64,000 nt of DNA, from positions 1,240,001 to 1,304,000 of the forward strand of contig OZ252227.1 in NCBI GenBank assembly GCA_965249175.1. The letters run 5' to 3'. The notes under the pieces are model-generated. The model worked only from the letters and a program-made list of their open reading frames with translations. It did no database searches and was not told the DNA's origin. This stretch comes from CAZYFH01 sp965249175. GTDB lineage: Bacteria > Acidobacteriota > Vicinamibacteria > Vicinamibacterales > UBA8438. The position numbers were made by a program, and so were the translations under genes. Shown here piece after piece: positions 39,901 through 48,470 of the stretch (within the stretch, counting starts at the first letter, position 1; every line of letters begins with the position of its first letter).

Positions 39901-41859
39901 ATCGGGACGAAGATCGGCAGCGGGATCGGCAAGTTCCTCAGCCTCGGCCTGAACGGCGTCCCGATCGTGGGGCCGTTTCTGGCCGCGTTCGGAGGCCCGC
40001 TGCTCAAAGGCGTTGGGAAGCTGTTTAAAAAGATGTTCGGAGGGCCGTCCGAGGCGGAGCTCGCCGGCCGGCAGGCCTGGCGGTCCTACACCGACGGCTT
40101 GGCCGCTGAGGCGAACGCCGAGCAGATCCAGCAGGCGCTCGGGGCGGGCTGGGCGAACGTCGAGGACGCGAAAGCCTGGATCGTGCTGCGCGACGCGGTG
40201 ATGAAGGCCGGCGGCTCGGCGGCTGAGGCGGAAGGACTGTGGCACCGCTACGTGGCCGCGATCAAGCAGGGGCCCGAGGCGGTCGCCGCGGTCACGCGCG
40301 AGCTGGACGGCTGGCGGCAGAAGGCGGGCGAGGTGGCGCAGGCGGAAGCCGAGATCGCCGCCCGGAACACAGCGCTCGCCGGTTCGCTCGCCGGCCTGGT
40401 CGAGGCCGGACACGCCGCGTTCAACCCGGCACAGCTCGATCCGTATCTCGCCCAGATGGAGGAGCTGGGCCTCGTGACGGCGGCGGAGGCCGCCGCGCTG
40501 CGCCAGCTGGCCGATGACGCGCATGTGGACTGGCGCGCGATGGAGGAGAGCGCCACGCAATACGGTGTCGCCATGAAGACGGTCCTCGACGAGCACGGCA
40601 ACGAGGTGCAGGTGTTCGACGAGTCGCTGCTCGGGCTCGGCCATGCGCAGGCCAAGCTCACCGACGAAGCCGGACAGCTCGCGGCGGCCTGGAGCCTCCT
40701 GACGGGCGAGGGGACCAACACCCAAGTGGCGATCGAGGGCATGACGGATGAGGCCCAGGGCTTCATCACGAAAGCCTTGGCGATGGGGATCGCGTTACCC
40801 GAGGCCATGCGGCCCATGCTGGACGCGATGGTCTCGCAGGGCCGCCTCACGGACGAGAACGGCGACAAGCTCACCGATCTCTCTGGGATCACCTTCGCGG
40901 CGCCGATCGCGGAGGGGTTCGACCTGCTGGCCGACAAGATCCAGCTGCTCATCATCACGCTCGGCGGGCCGAGTGGCCTCAGCAAGGCCGTCGAAGACAT
41001 GGCCGCCTCGGCCAACCTCGACATCAAGGGCCTGGCCGGCGAGTGGGCAGGGATGACCGACGAGATGAAGACCGAGTTCGGATCGTTCGCCGCCTTCGTG
41101 GAGGATCGGGCGCTGCGGGAGATCGCGGAGTCCGCCGGGCTGAACTACGACGCGATCGCTGAGCGATGGAAAGGCATGACGGACGCGCAGCAGACGGCGT
41201 TTGGCAGCTTCCGGGACTTCCTCAAAAACGAGGAGCTAAAAAAACTGGCCGACGACGCCGGCCTGACGTTCGACGATCTGGAGCAGCAGTGGGAAGACAT
41301 GACAGACGCCCAGCGGGACGCGGTCGGGAGCTTCCGCCAATTCGTCAATCAGGAGCTCGACAAGATCAAGAACAAGCACATCGTCGTCGACCTCGAGTAT
41401 CGGCAGCGCGAGACGGGCCGCCGGCCTGACCACGCGCCGCAGCCGAGCGGGGGGGGGGCGGGCTTCCAGCGCGGCTCCCCCTTCCGCGACTTCGGCCGCG
41501 GCACCCCGGCGATGCTGCATGGCCTCGAACGCGTCATGACGGCGCCGGAAGGGCGGGGCATTGCCGAGGCGCTCGGGCGCATCACGGGCGGGCTGGCGGC
41601 CATCGCCGACTTGAGCGGCGTGCGATCGCTGGCGACAGGCGGTCTTGTCACCCGCCCGATGATCGCGCAGCTCCACCCGTCCGAGGCCGTCGTGCCATTG
41701 GATCGGATGGCGGAGTTCGGCGGCGGCCGGCGCGTCGAAGCCAAGCTCGATCAGCTCCACCAGGATTTCGCGCTGCTGCTCGACGAGTTCCGGCATGGCC
41801 TCGACCCCCGGCGCCGCGCGCGGGCGGTGGTGGCCGCGGCCGCCCTCAGCACCACGTGA
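36982..41859 (+). CDS. Tail tape measure protein
   Basis: 1,625 residues from ATG 36982. The N-terminal TP901-type core is visible (FERGMNKVAAVSGATEAEM, LGATTSFSAAQAAEGLGFLA, AGYGLEVDQLARVNDVL, GMGALVAEGSDKL). Hydrophobic helical segments follow at about 390-460 and 960-1010. Around residues 1353-1459 three copies of a 40-residue unit (W..MTD......GSF..F) are tandemly repeated. By family rules the length sets a tail of roughly 240 nm. Confidence 0.93.
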   Translation: MATTIGALRVELSANIAKFETAMGKAATHMARTQRSFERFGSRASAAGRSLSVGLTAPLVAVGALSAKSFLSFERGMNKVAAVSGATEAEMAELTAIAKDLGATTSFSAAQAAEGLGFLAQAGFDATEAGRALPGVLQLAAAGGIELAAAADIATNVLAGYGLEVDQLARVNDVLAKASISTNTNVQQLGESFKFSGAVASSAGISFEEAGAAMALMGNAGIQAEMAGTSLQQAIFRLVKPTNEAAGVMEKLGIHGTDAHGRLLPLDQIVEQLEPHFKNTAAMATIFGSRAIKGMGALVAEGSDKLRALTTELEQAGGTAQEVADKKLAGLTGAWTRLQSATEGVFIEIGSRLRPVLERLAAFLTDRVLPAVRGALEAFDRLSPGMQTAVIAATAVTAALGPLLIALGGLVAVLTPLVPLFVAFGKMTAVTTALAALKTVLVAVGLAAPAAAAGVVGVGTAATGTTAAVNTTTLSLARLRVALLTQLPTFTRWGRAITGAAATAGTAMSGLAAGAGAKLAGAFGGLKVAASGLGAALVPLAPAAAIVATGFASWKLGRWIGETTGLTDAVERLALRLQGFTDEEIRTVQASRQLAADLDRLDQEMQDLAASGKQTREEMDRIARQAIELRNQGQMLTTGLARVADRFEATARGAEQLKSMLDALSKVTSLDYLHDVTLQLAESGELSSDVMRGIAKRAQELQGEGDALTEVLQNVVNAYGKAATAGKEFGERTGALAEDVQALIDTWTGANLKSDALVAGFEALTDAQRGNDRLMAKVIGRYDSMREILGPFHEELEQLWQTHERLKTPLESNTALTDRFMEAQIAATQAQAALNERLEAHRRALLNLPAEEAIAAFEELRTVWDTLSESERADATEAYSAALQQAAESGIRLTAKEAALVGQDAGMNWVDGFFGTLSRAFEGGGGFAGGLQSLASQGLGQTFSSLTGGEGGGFTQALGKIFSGGGVLGKIGSIGTKIGSGIGKFLSLGLNGVPIVGPFLAAFGGPLLKGVGKLFKKMFGGPSEAELAGRQAWRSYTDGLAAEANAEQIQQALGAGWANVEDAKAWIVLRDAVMKAGGSAAEAEGLWHRYVAAIKQGPEAVAAVTRELDGWRQKAGEVAQAEAEIAARNTALAGSLAGLVEAGHAAFNPAQLDPYLAQMEELGLVTAAEAAALRQLADDAHVDWRAMEESATQYGVAMKTVLDEHGNEVQVFDESLLGLGHAQAKLTDEAGQLAAAWSLLTGEGTNTQVAIEGMTDEAQGFITKALAMGIALPEAMRPMLDAMVSQGRLTDENGDKLTDLSGITFAAPIAEGFDLLADKIQLLIITLGGPSGLSKAVEDMAASANLDIKGLAGEWAGMTDEMKTEFGSFAAFVEDRALREIAESAGLNYDAIAERWKGMTDAQQTAFGSFRDFLKNEELKKLADDAGLTFDDLEQQWEDMTDAQRDAVGSFRQFVNQELDKIKNKHIVVDLEYRQRETGRRPDHAPQPSGGGAGFQRGSPFRDFGRGTPAMLHGLERVMTAPEGRGIAEALGRITGGLAAIADLSGVRSLATGGLVTRPMIAQLHPSEAVVPLDRMAEFGGGRRVEAKLDQLHQDFALLLDEFRHGLDPRRRARAVVAAAALSTT

Positions 41860-41863
41860 TCGT

Positions 41864-43855
41864 ATGTCCCTTCTCGATCTCACCGTGGAGCTCGAACTCG
41901 ACGGCCCGCAGCAAGGCTGGACCGACGTGACGCGCGACGTGCTCGTCCGCGGCGGCGTGTCGTGGGACTATGGGTTGCCCGGCCCGATGCCAGCCGACCA
42001 CGCCGCCGAGATCGGCGAGTGCCGCTACCAGCTCGACAATAGCGCCGCGAATAGCGCGGGGATCGCGGGCTCCTACGCCCCCGGCCATACGCAGGCGCGC
42101 GTCGGGTTCGACCTCGGCATCGCCTGTCGGATCGGCCTGGCGCGCCCCTGGGCCGCGCTCGTCGCCGCCGCCACGCATCGGGTGGGCGAGGCCGGGGACA
42201 CCGGCGTGCGCTGGACGCAGGCGTTCACCAGCTTTCTCAGCACCAACGCGAATCACGCCCAGCTCATTGGGACCTCGAATTACGCGACCTTTCCCGCCTT
42301 CGACCGAGGCGACGGCGTCGACCGCTACCTCCGCGTCCTCACCCTCCAGCACGACGCCGACGCCATCACGGTCAATCTCACCGACACGACCACGGGCGCG
42401 GGCGATCCGACGGCGGATCTCACGGACGACGCCGAGGCGCACTACGGGATTGCGTTCCGCGACCGGGACACGGGCACGGTGTGGGACTTTGCGTGTTCCA
42501 CCGACACCGACGCCGCGGACCCCTACGGGTTGCCGACGACGCAGGCGACGCTGGATGCCATCCAGGCCGTGATCGACGGCGGCAGCACGCTGGATGTCCT
42601 CCTCTACGACGGCCGGCGCGTCCGCCAGCGCAAGCTCTACTACCTCGACAGTCTCGATCCGTCGTTTGGCCCCGCCGCCACGCGCGTGACGGTGTGCCAC
42701 GGCGTCGACTGGATGGGGATCGCGGCGCGGACCCCCGTCAGCGAGATCCCGCTGCAACAGGCCCAGCGCACCGACCAGATCATACAGACCATCCTCGACG
42801 ACGCGATGCCCGTCACGCCGCGCACCGTCGTGCTGGAAACGGGCCAGAGCACCCTGGACTATGCGCTCGACGATTTGCGTGGGGAACGCGCCACGGCGCT
42901 CGCCGCGCTCTACCGGGTCACGCTCTCCGAGCTGGGGTACCTGACGGCCGAGGGCGACGACGCGGACGGGGAGACCGTGCGCTTTGTCGATCGCACCTAC
43001 CGGGCGCAGCGACCGGCGGGGCATCAGATCCGCCGGGCGCTGACCCTCGTCCTGCAGCGCTCGATCACGGAGGCCGTCGACCTGGTGCGGGTCGGAATTC
43101 CGCTCCGGCGGGTGGACGCCGGGACCACCACGGTGCTCTATCAGTTGGGGGACGCGGCGATGGCGATCCCCGCCGGCGCGACGATTCACCCCTTCGGCCC
43201 GTACCGGGATCCGGCCCAAGAAGCGCAGCGGGTGGGCGGCGCCGACATGCAGACGCCGGTCTCGGGCACCGACTACGTGGCCAATACGGCCGCGGATGGG
43301 AGCGGGACGAATGTCACGACCCGACTCACCGTCACGGCGAGCTTTGGCGCGTCGGGGGTGCGGTGGACGATCACCAACCCCGTCACGTCGACGGTGTATC
43401 TGACCACGCTGCAGGCGCGCGGCCGCGGCATCTACGACTACGCGCGGGCGTATCTGGAGGCCGCGCCGGCGTCCGTCTCCGCGGATCAGGCCCACAACAT
43501 CCTGACGCTCACGCTGCCGTACGGGTCGGACATGAACGTGGCGCAAAGCGTCGCCGACGACTTGCTGGATGTCTACGGGACACCGCGCACGCGGGTGCAA
43601 TCGGTGACGCTGATGGCCTCACGCAACGCGGCGATGGCGACCCTCGCCGTCAGCACCAGGCTGCACGAGTTGTGCGGCGTGGTCGACGAGCCCGCCGGGG
43701 TGACCACGGCACATCATGTGAACCGGCTCGCCTACCGCGTGGCGAGTCCCGGCGACGTGCGCGTGACGATCGACCTTTCGCACACGGACGAGACGGACGT
43801 CTGGATTCTCGGGACGAGCACGCTGGGTGAGACCACCCGGCTGGGATGGGGGTAA
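41864..43855 (+). CDS. Large tail/baseplate protein (unrecognised family)
   Basis: 663 residues from ATG 41864, 4 nt after the tape measure. It begins LDLTVELELDGPQQGWTDVT, as in proteins following tape measures in GC-rich siphophages. The middle is beta-rich; residues about 455-560 contain an IHPFGPYRDPAQEAQR segment and fibronectin-like strands. Probably a distal tail or tail-hub protein. Confidence 0.7.
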   Translation: MSLLDLTVELELDGPQQGWTDVTRDVLVRGGVSWDYGLPGPMPADHAAEIGECRYQLDNSAANSAGIAGSYAPGHTQARVGFDLGIACRIGLARPWAALVAAATHRVGEAGDTGVRWTQAFTSFLSTNANHAQLIGTSNYATFPAFDRGDGVDRYLRVLTLQHDADAITVNLTDTTTGAGDPTADLTDDAEAHYGIAFRDRDTGTVWDFACSTDTDAADPYGLPTTQATLDAIQAVIDGGSTLDVLLYDGRRVRQRKLYYLDSLDPSFGPAATRVTVCHGVDWMGIAARTPVSEIPLQQAQRTDQIIQTILDDAMPVTPRTVVLETGQSTLDYALDDLRGERATALAALYRVTLSELGYLTAEGDDADGETVRFVDRTYRAQRPAGHQIRRALTLVLQRSITEAVDLVRVGIPLRRVDAGTTTVLYQLGDAAMAIPAGATIHPFGPYRDPAQEAQRVGGADMQTPVSGTDYVANTAADGSGTNVTTRLTVTASFGASGVRWTITNPVTSTVYLTTLQARGRGIYDYARAYLEAAPASVSADQAHNILTLTLPYGSDMNVAQSVADDLLDVYGTPRTRVQSVTLMASRNAAMATLAVSTRLHELCGVVDEPAGVTTAHHVNRLAYRVASPGDVRVTIDLSHTDETDVWILGTSTLGETTRLGWG

Positions 43856-43857
43856 CG

Positions 43858-44877
43858 ATGCGACACGGAGTCATTGGCGGGATTACGGGAGCGTTCATCG
43901 CAGTGGGGATCAGCCTGCTGGCACAGGCGACGTGGACGACGCCCCGCACGTGGGTGACGGGGGAGGTCGTCGGCGCCGGGCAGGTCAATACGCATGTCCG
44001 GGACAACCTGACCTATCTCTACAACGCCCTGACGAGTCTGGACGCGAGCGACACGACCAGCGGCGTCTTCGACGTCGCTCGGATTCCCGATCTTAGCGCT
44101 GGGACGATCACCAGCGGGACGTTTGGGCAGGCGCGGCTCGCCGCGGACTCGGTCGGCACCAGCCAAGTACGCACAGCAATCGGCAGCACGACCGGATCGC
44201 AGGTAAACTTCGACGATGGCCAGGACGGCGACTCGGATGGCCAACCCCGCTACCTCGTTGCCCTGCACGACTATGCGTTTATGCCCTCCATTGCCTGTGC
44301 CGAGGCGGCTGATGAGGACGACCTCGCCGGTCAGCTCTACCCGTATCAGGAGGAGGGGTCGGGCAGCGCCCCCACCGACACCGTGGGGCGATTCTCGATG
44401 CGTGGCAACTGTAGTACCGTCCGGTGGCGCTATCTCACCTCGTCCGACACCCCGTCGATCTGGGTGGTCAGCGACCGCACGACCGGTGCGGTCCTGGCCG
44501 TGTGGGAAGCCGAAGACCCCCTGGTGCCTGGCGACACGCAGACCCCGCTTGTGGCGGACGACCCGACGCACCGGGTGGTGAACGTGGGGGTGCCCAGCCT
44601 GGCCGTCATCACGACGCTGTACGACGCGCTGACGACCGGTGCGCAGGCGGATCTGATCACGAAGATCGATGCCTACGTGGCCGGCGAGCGTGGGTGGCTC
44701 TCCGCCGTGACCACGCTCGCAGACGTCGCGACCATCGAGACGCGCTATGAGCCCTCAGGCCGGCAGTGGGCGATGCGGTTCCTGGCCGAGGTGCGCGGGA
44801 TCAGTGTGACCGACCTGTATCGGACCGACCTGGCGGTGGACACGGCGACGGACACCTGGGTGGTGGCCAGCCGATGA
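43858..44877 (+). CDS. Tail fibre protein
   Basis: 339 residues from ATG 43858 behind GGGGGTAAC. A hydrophobic N-terminal segment (GGITGAFIAVGISLLAQATW) precedes TTPRTWVTGEVVGAGQVNTH, a motif shared by many siphophage fibre and collar proteins, then ARIPDLSAGTITSGTFGQAR. The last gene of the late operon; likely adhesin. Confidence 0.75.
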   Translation: MRHGVIGGITGAFIAVGISLLAQATWTTPRTWVTGEVVGAGQVNTHVRDNLTYLYNALTSLDASDTTSGVFDVARIPDLSAGTITSGTFGQARLAADSVGTSQVRTAIGSTTGSQVNFDDGQDGDSDGQPRYLVALHDYAFMPSIACAEAADEDDLAGQLYPYQEEGSGSAPTDTVGRFSMRGNCSTVRWRYLTSSDTPSIWVVSDRTTGAVLAVWEAEDPLVPGDTQTPLVADDPTHRVVNVGVPSLAVITTLYDALTTGAQADLITKIDAYVAGERGWLSAVTTLADVATIETRYEPSGRQWAMRFLAEVRGISVTDLYRTDLAVDTATDTWVVASR

Positions 44878-45062
44878 GGAGGGGCCGCTCAGGCATACGC
44901 GGTGGAGCGCCTGTGCGAAAACCCGGCGCTCTCTCTACCAGCCGGACTGCCAGCCGTTTCTGCGTCTCCCTGCCTCTTTCTGCGTACTTCTGCGTGCCTC
45001 TGCGGCACGGTTTCCTCAATGAATACGGTATTTGTTGGGGTTTTGACATTTCGTGAAACGGG
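44878..45062. promoter_or_regulatory. Right prophage end with putative integrase arm sites
   Basis: No gene. CTACCAGCC (44935-44943) and CTGCCAGCC (44947-44955) repeat the left-end 9-mers. Three TTCTGCGT-like words follow (about 44957-44998), then an AT-richer stretch up to the repeat core. Confidence 0.5.
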
Positions 45063-45102
45063 ATGTCAAGCAGGCGCTCTAACCAACTGAGCTACGCGCC
45101 TA
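45063..45102. repeat. attR core (40-bp direct repeat, copy 2; tRNA-Val 5' fragment)
   Basis: Identical to 803-842. On the minus strand it is the 5' half of tRNA-Val, from the acceptor strand to the anticodon loop, with no 3' half, so it cannot make a tRNA. Confidence 0.92.
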
Positions 45103-45107
45103 TCTAA

Positions 45108-45267
45108 GCAGCCCGTGGTGAAAGTCCTGTTGCATTCGACCGCCGATGCATCCGGCCTCGCATCGTTGATTGTCGGTCGAATACTCCCGGTATTCTCCCT
45201 CCTCGCGCCTTGCGGGGCGGGCGCCTCGACGGTCTCGGTGCGACACAGGACTTTCACCACGGGCTGC
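45108..45267. mobile_element. MITE-like element 1 (160 bp)
   Basis: Perfect 23-bp terminal inverted repeats (45108-45130, beginning GCAGCCCGTGGTGAAAGTCC; 45245-45267) with an inner 9-bp pair ATTCGACCG/CGGTCGAAT (45134-45142, 45174-45182). AA flanks both ends. It encodes no transposase. It lies 5 bp upstream of the tRNA fragment, where the tRNA promoter would have been. Confidence 0.65.
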
Positions 45268-45342
45268 AAGAAAACGCTGACAACACTGGTGCTTAGGGAT
45301 CTCTACAAGGACGGACAGTATAGCAACGCGGGAGAACCAGGG

Positions 45343-46503
45343 TCAAAGTGAGGTCGACAGATGCTCGAGCGCGCGGTCGAGCACCGTGTCGTCGGTCGGC
45401 AACGGTTCCCCGAGCTCGGTCGTCGTCGGCTCGACGGCGACCGTCGGCTCGACGCCGTACCGGTGAATCGGGTCGCCGGAGGCCTTCAGGTAGCGGGCCC
45501 ACGATATCCACAGACCCTGGCCCCCCGGAAGTCTGACCAGCTTCTGGATGCCGGTGCGGCCGGCGGTGCGCTGGCCAACGGTGTCGGCACGCTCGCGGCC
45601 GACGAGAGCGGCGGCAAAGAGCTCCGCCGGTCCGGACGTGCCGGTGTTGACCAGCACGATCGTGGGAGTCTCGATAGCGGCGCTCCCGCTGCTCGCCTCG
45701 ATCGGCGTTCGCCGTTCACCGTGCTCTTCGCGAATGACGAGCGTGCCGTCGCCGACGAACAGCCGGGCCGCGGCAATCCCTTCTTCGAAGGTGCCTGTCG
45801 CGCTGTTACGGACGTCGATCAGGAGGCTCGATGCGCCGTCGGCGATGAGCGCGGCCGCCGCGTCGCGGACCGCGTCCGAGATGCCAGCACCGAATCCCGG
45901 CACTCGGACATACCCAACGTTGTCGTCGAGCATCCGCCGGCTCACGGCCGGCGCGGCGAGCCGTTCGCGGACTAGATCGATGTCGTATGGCTCCTGTGTG
46001 GCCCCGCGAATCAGCGAGATCGTCACGCTCGATCCAGGCTCGCCCCGGAGGTGCCGCTCGCCGACTACGCCGGACATGAAGCGGGTCGGCTCGCCGTCGA
46101 TGGCTCGAATGAAGTCGCCCGGGAGTACCCCGGCGGCCGCGGCTGGAGAGCCGTCGACGGCCGCGACGATTTGTAGGTAGTAGCGGCGCGTGACCTCGAC
46201 CCCGATACCACCGGCTGGGAGCGGTTCCCCGCTCTCGAGGCGGTCCGCGTCCTCGCGCTCCAGATAGGCGCTGTCGGCATCGAGTCCTTCCGTCAGCCCA
46301 CGCAGCGCGCCGTCGATGACGTCGTCGAGGTCCACCTCCCCGACGTAGTTGTTGGAGATCAGGGAGACGACGTCCTCGAAGATGCGCAGATGGCGGTAGG
46401 CATCTTCACCGGCCGACACCCGGCCAAGGAAGCCGCCGACCACGAGGAACGCAATGACCGGGACGGAGGCGAACAGGACGATGAGTCGCGTGCGCGTTGA
46501 CAT
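45343..46503 (-). CDS. S41-family C-terminal processing protease-like protein with altered catalytic residues
   Basis: 386 residues from ATG 46503. A membrane anchor (LIVLFASVPVIAFLVVGGFL), helical region, PDZ domain (about 90-175) and S41 core are present. In place of the usual S/T-A-S-A-S/A-E it has TSGPAELFAAAL, and the lysine loop reads GQRTAGRTGIQ, so both the Ser and Lys of the dyad appear replaced. Similar variants occur in related phyla, so it may use other residues or be a pseudoprotease. Downstream of envC on the same strand, the usual envC-ctpA pairing. Confidence 0.8.
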   Translation of the reverse strand: MSTRTRLIVLFASVPVIAFLVVGGFLGRVSAGEDAYRHLRIFEDVVSLISNNYVGEVDLDDVIDGALRGLTEGLDADSAYLEREDADRLESGEPLPAGGIGVEVTRRYYLQIVAAVDGSPAAAAGVLPGDFIRAIDGEPTRFMSGVVGERHLRGEPGSSVTISLIRGATQEPYDIDLVRERLAAPAVSRRMLDDNVGYVRVPGFGAGISDAVRDAAAALIADGASSLLIDVRNSATGTFEEGIAAARLFVGDGTLVIREEHGERRTPIEASSGSAAIETPTIVLVNTGTSGPAELFAAALVGRERADTVGQRTAGRTGIQKLVRLPGGQGLWISWARYLKASGDPIHRYGVEPTVAVEPTTTELGEPLPTDDTVLDRALEHLSTSL

Positions 46504-46562
46504 GTGTGCCTTCGTCGCGGGGTCCACGGCGGGACCCTCGGGGGGTGTCTAGACGGGCGAGC

Positions 46563-47825
46563 CTAGTCCCGGAGCCATTCTACCGGATCGACTGGTTGAC
46601 CGTCGACGCGCAGCTCGAAGTAGAGCGACGACGCCCCGGCTGGCGCGCGCCCGACGGTGCCGAGCGGCATGTCGCGATCGACGCGCGCGCCCCGCTCGAC
46701 GTCGAGCGAGGCCAGGTATCCGTAGAGGGAGTAGGACTGTGTGCCGTGGTCGATAATGATCAGGTTGCCGAAGCCGGTAAACGTGTCGGCGTAGGCGACC
46801 TGGCCCTCGTGGACGGCAATGACGGGCGTGCCCTCGTCCGCCGAGATCTCGATGCCGTTCCGCTGGATCGTCGTGCCAAAGCGAGTTTGCTGCTGGCGCC
46901 CGAACGGTGCGGTGACGTCGCCCGGAACCGGCGGCGAGAGATCGCCGCGGAATGGTCTGAGTGGCAGGGCCAGTGGCGCCGCGGTCATGGCGCTCGCGCT
47001 GCCGGTCGCCATCGCGGTGAGCGACGACTGGAGCTGCTGGTTGGCGAGTTGCAGCTCACCCGTGAGCTGTGCCGTGAGATCGCGTCGCTCGTCTATGGAA
47101 TCGACCAGCCTCGTTTGGGCACGAACCGCGCGATCGAGCTCGCCGCGGGTCTGCCGCGCCTCGGCCAGCAGCCCCGTCAGCTCGGCATGACGAGCCTCGA
47201 GGGTGCTTTGCGATTCGCGGAGTGCCACCAGCGTCTCCCGATGCTCGGTGATGCGCCGTCGGTCGAGCTCTGCCAGCTCCGAGACGAGCCGGTACGCGCG
47301 CCCGATCGACCGGAGATCCTCGACGCCGAGGAGTAACCGTGTGTAGCGGGGCTGGCCCAATTTGTACAGCTCGACGAGACGGGACTCGACCACCGGACGC
47401 TGCTCGACGGCCGCCGTTTCCAGCTCGGTGATGCGACCCGTTGTGTCGCCGAGCTCGGTCTCCGCACCCTGGATCTCCGTCTCGAGGCGCGTCAGCTCTT
47501 CGCGCTTGAGCTGCCGCCGGACCTCGAGCTCGCGAAGCTCGACCAAGAGCGACCGCTCACGCGATGCCAGTTCCGCGGCTTCCTCTTGGAGGGCGAGGAT
47601 CCGTGCCACGGCGCGCGCCGCCAATTGCTCGAGGTGGCGCCGATCGGGTGCCGCGCCGTCGAGGGTCTGTGCCGCCAGCGAAGCCGCCCCCAGACGGGGG
47701 GTGCCCTGGTCATCGTCATGGTCAACGGTGGGAGAGGACGAGAAGAGGACGACCGCGACACCAGTCGCAGTAGCCAGTCCGACGGAGCGGTGGTTCCCAG
47801 ATCTCCCTGATCTTGATCGACGCAT
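46563..47825 (-). CDS. EnvC-like murein hydrolase activator
   Basis: 420 residues from ATG 47825 (GTG 47828 possible). A signal/anchor segment and a long coiled coil (about 60-290) precede a LytM/M23 domain at the C-terminus. The zinc ligands are missing (NGIEI for HxGxD, SLYFELR for HxH), as in EnvC, which activates amidases rather than cutting itself. Forms an operon with the S41 protein. Confidence 0.85.
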   Translation of the reverse strand: MRRSRSGRSGNHRSVGLATATGVAVVLFSSSPTVDHDDDQGTPRLGAASLAAQTLDGAAPDRRHLEQLAARAVARILALQEEAAELASRERSLLVELRELEVRRQLKREELTRLETEIQGAETELGDTTGRITELETAAVEQRPVVESRLVELYKLGQPRYTRLLLGVEDLRSIGRAYRLVSELAELDRRRITEHRETLVALRESQSTLEARHAELTGLLAEARQTRGELDRAVRAQTRLVDSIDERRDLTAQLTGELQLANQQLQSSLTAMATGSASAMTAAPLALPLRPFRGDLSPPVPGDVTAPFGRQQQTRFGTTIQRNGIEISADEGTPVIAVHEGQVAYADTFTGFGNLIIIDHGTQSYSLYGYLASLDVERGARVDRDMPLGTVGRAPAGASSLYFELRVDGQPVDPVEWLRD

Positions 47826-47990
47826 CACACCTCGACGCGCCCCGGAATCTCCACCGTATACTGATTAAACGATTGAAACGACTAAAACGACCCTGATCGC
47901 TGGGAGCTAACAGGCTGGAACGGAAGTATAGCACGGCACAACACTAGGCCTGGGCGGTTGCAAGGTCGGCGGTCCGAGGTGGTACCCTAG

Positions 47991-48470
47991 ATGCTCATGC
48001 GCCTGCTCGGCGTCGACTACGGAGAGCGCCGCATCGGCATCGCCGTCAGCGATCCCACGGGAACGCTCGCACGGCCATGTCGGACACTCAGCGCCCGTGG
48101 ATCTCTGGCCGAACGAGTTGCGACGGTCGCCGCGGAGGCCGACGCGCTCGCCGCGGAGGCCGACGGCCTGACGGCGGTCGTCGTCGGGTTGCCGCGGCGG
48201 CTCGACGGGCGTCCCAACGAGCAGACGACCCGCGTGCTGGCCTTTGCCGAGGCGCTTCGTGCGGCCACCGGGCTTCCGATCACCACACAGGACGAGCGCT
48301 TGACGAGCATCGAGGCGGAACAGCGCCTGGCCGAGCGCGAGGCGAGCTGGCGGCGACGCAAGACGCAGCTCGATGCCGCGAGCGCGGCCATCATTCTGCA
48401 GGACTACTTGGATCAGCGTATGGAGGCGCGGCGTTCGGGGTTCGAGAACGTGGAGGGATCGGGCCGATGA
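47991..48470 (+). CDS. ruvX: Holliday-junction resolvase-like / pre-16S rRNA nuclease
   Basis: 159 residues from ATG 47991. RLLGVDYGERRIGIAVSD, TQDERLTSIEAEQRL and LDAASAAIILQDYL carry the acidic residues of the YqgF/RuvX RNase-H fold, which trims pre-16S rRNA 5' ends. It overlaps mltG by 4 nt, a common pairing. Confidence 0.92.
   Translation: MLMRLLGVDYGERRIGIAVSDPTGTLARPCRTLSARGSLAERVATVAAEADALAAEADGLTAVVVGLPRRLDGRPNEQTTRVLAFAEALRAATGLPITTQDERLTSIEAEQRLAEREASWRRRKTQLDAASAAIILQDYLDQRMEARRSGFENVEGSGR

Noticed and set aside
41846..43600. Long open frame on the minus strand (about 584 codons)
   Set aside because: Antisense to the large tail protein; Arg/His/Gly-rich with no motif.
44957..44998. 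TTCTGCGT repeats as a CRISPR-like array
   Set aside because: Units are 8 nt, unevenly spaced and lack spacers; there are no cas genes in the window.
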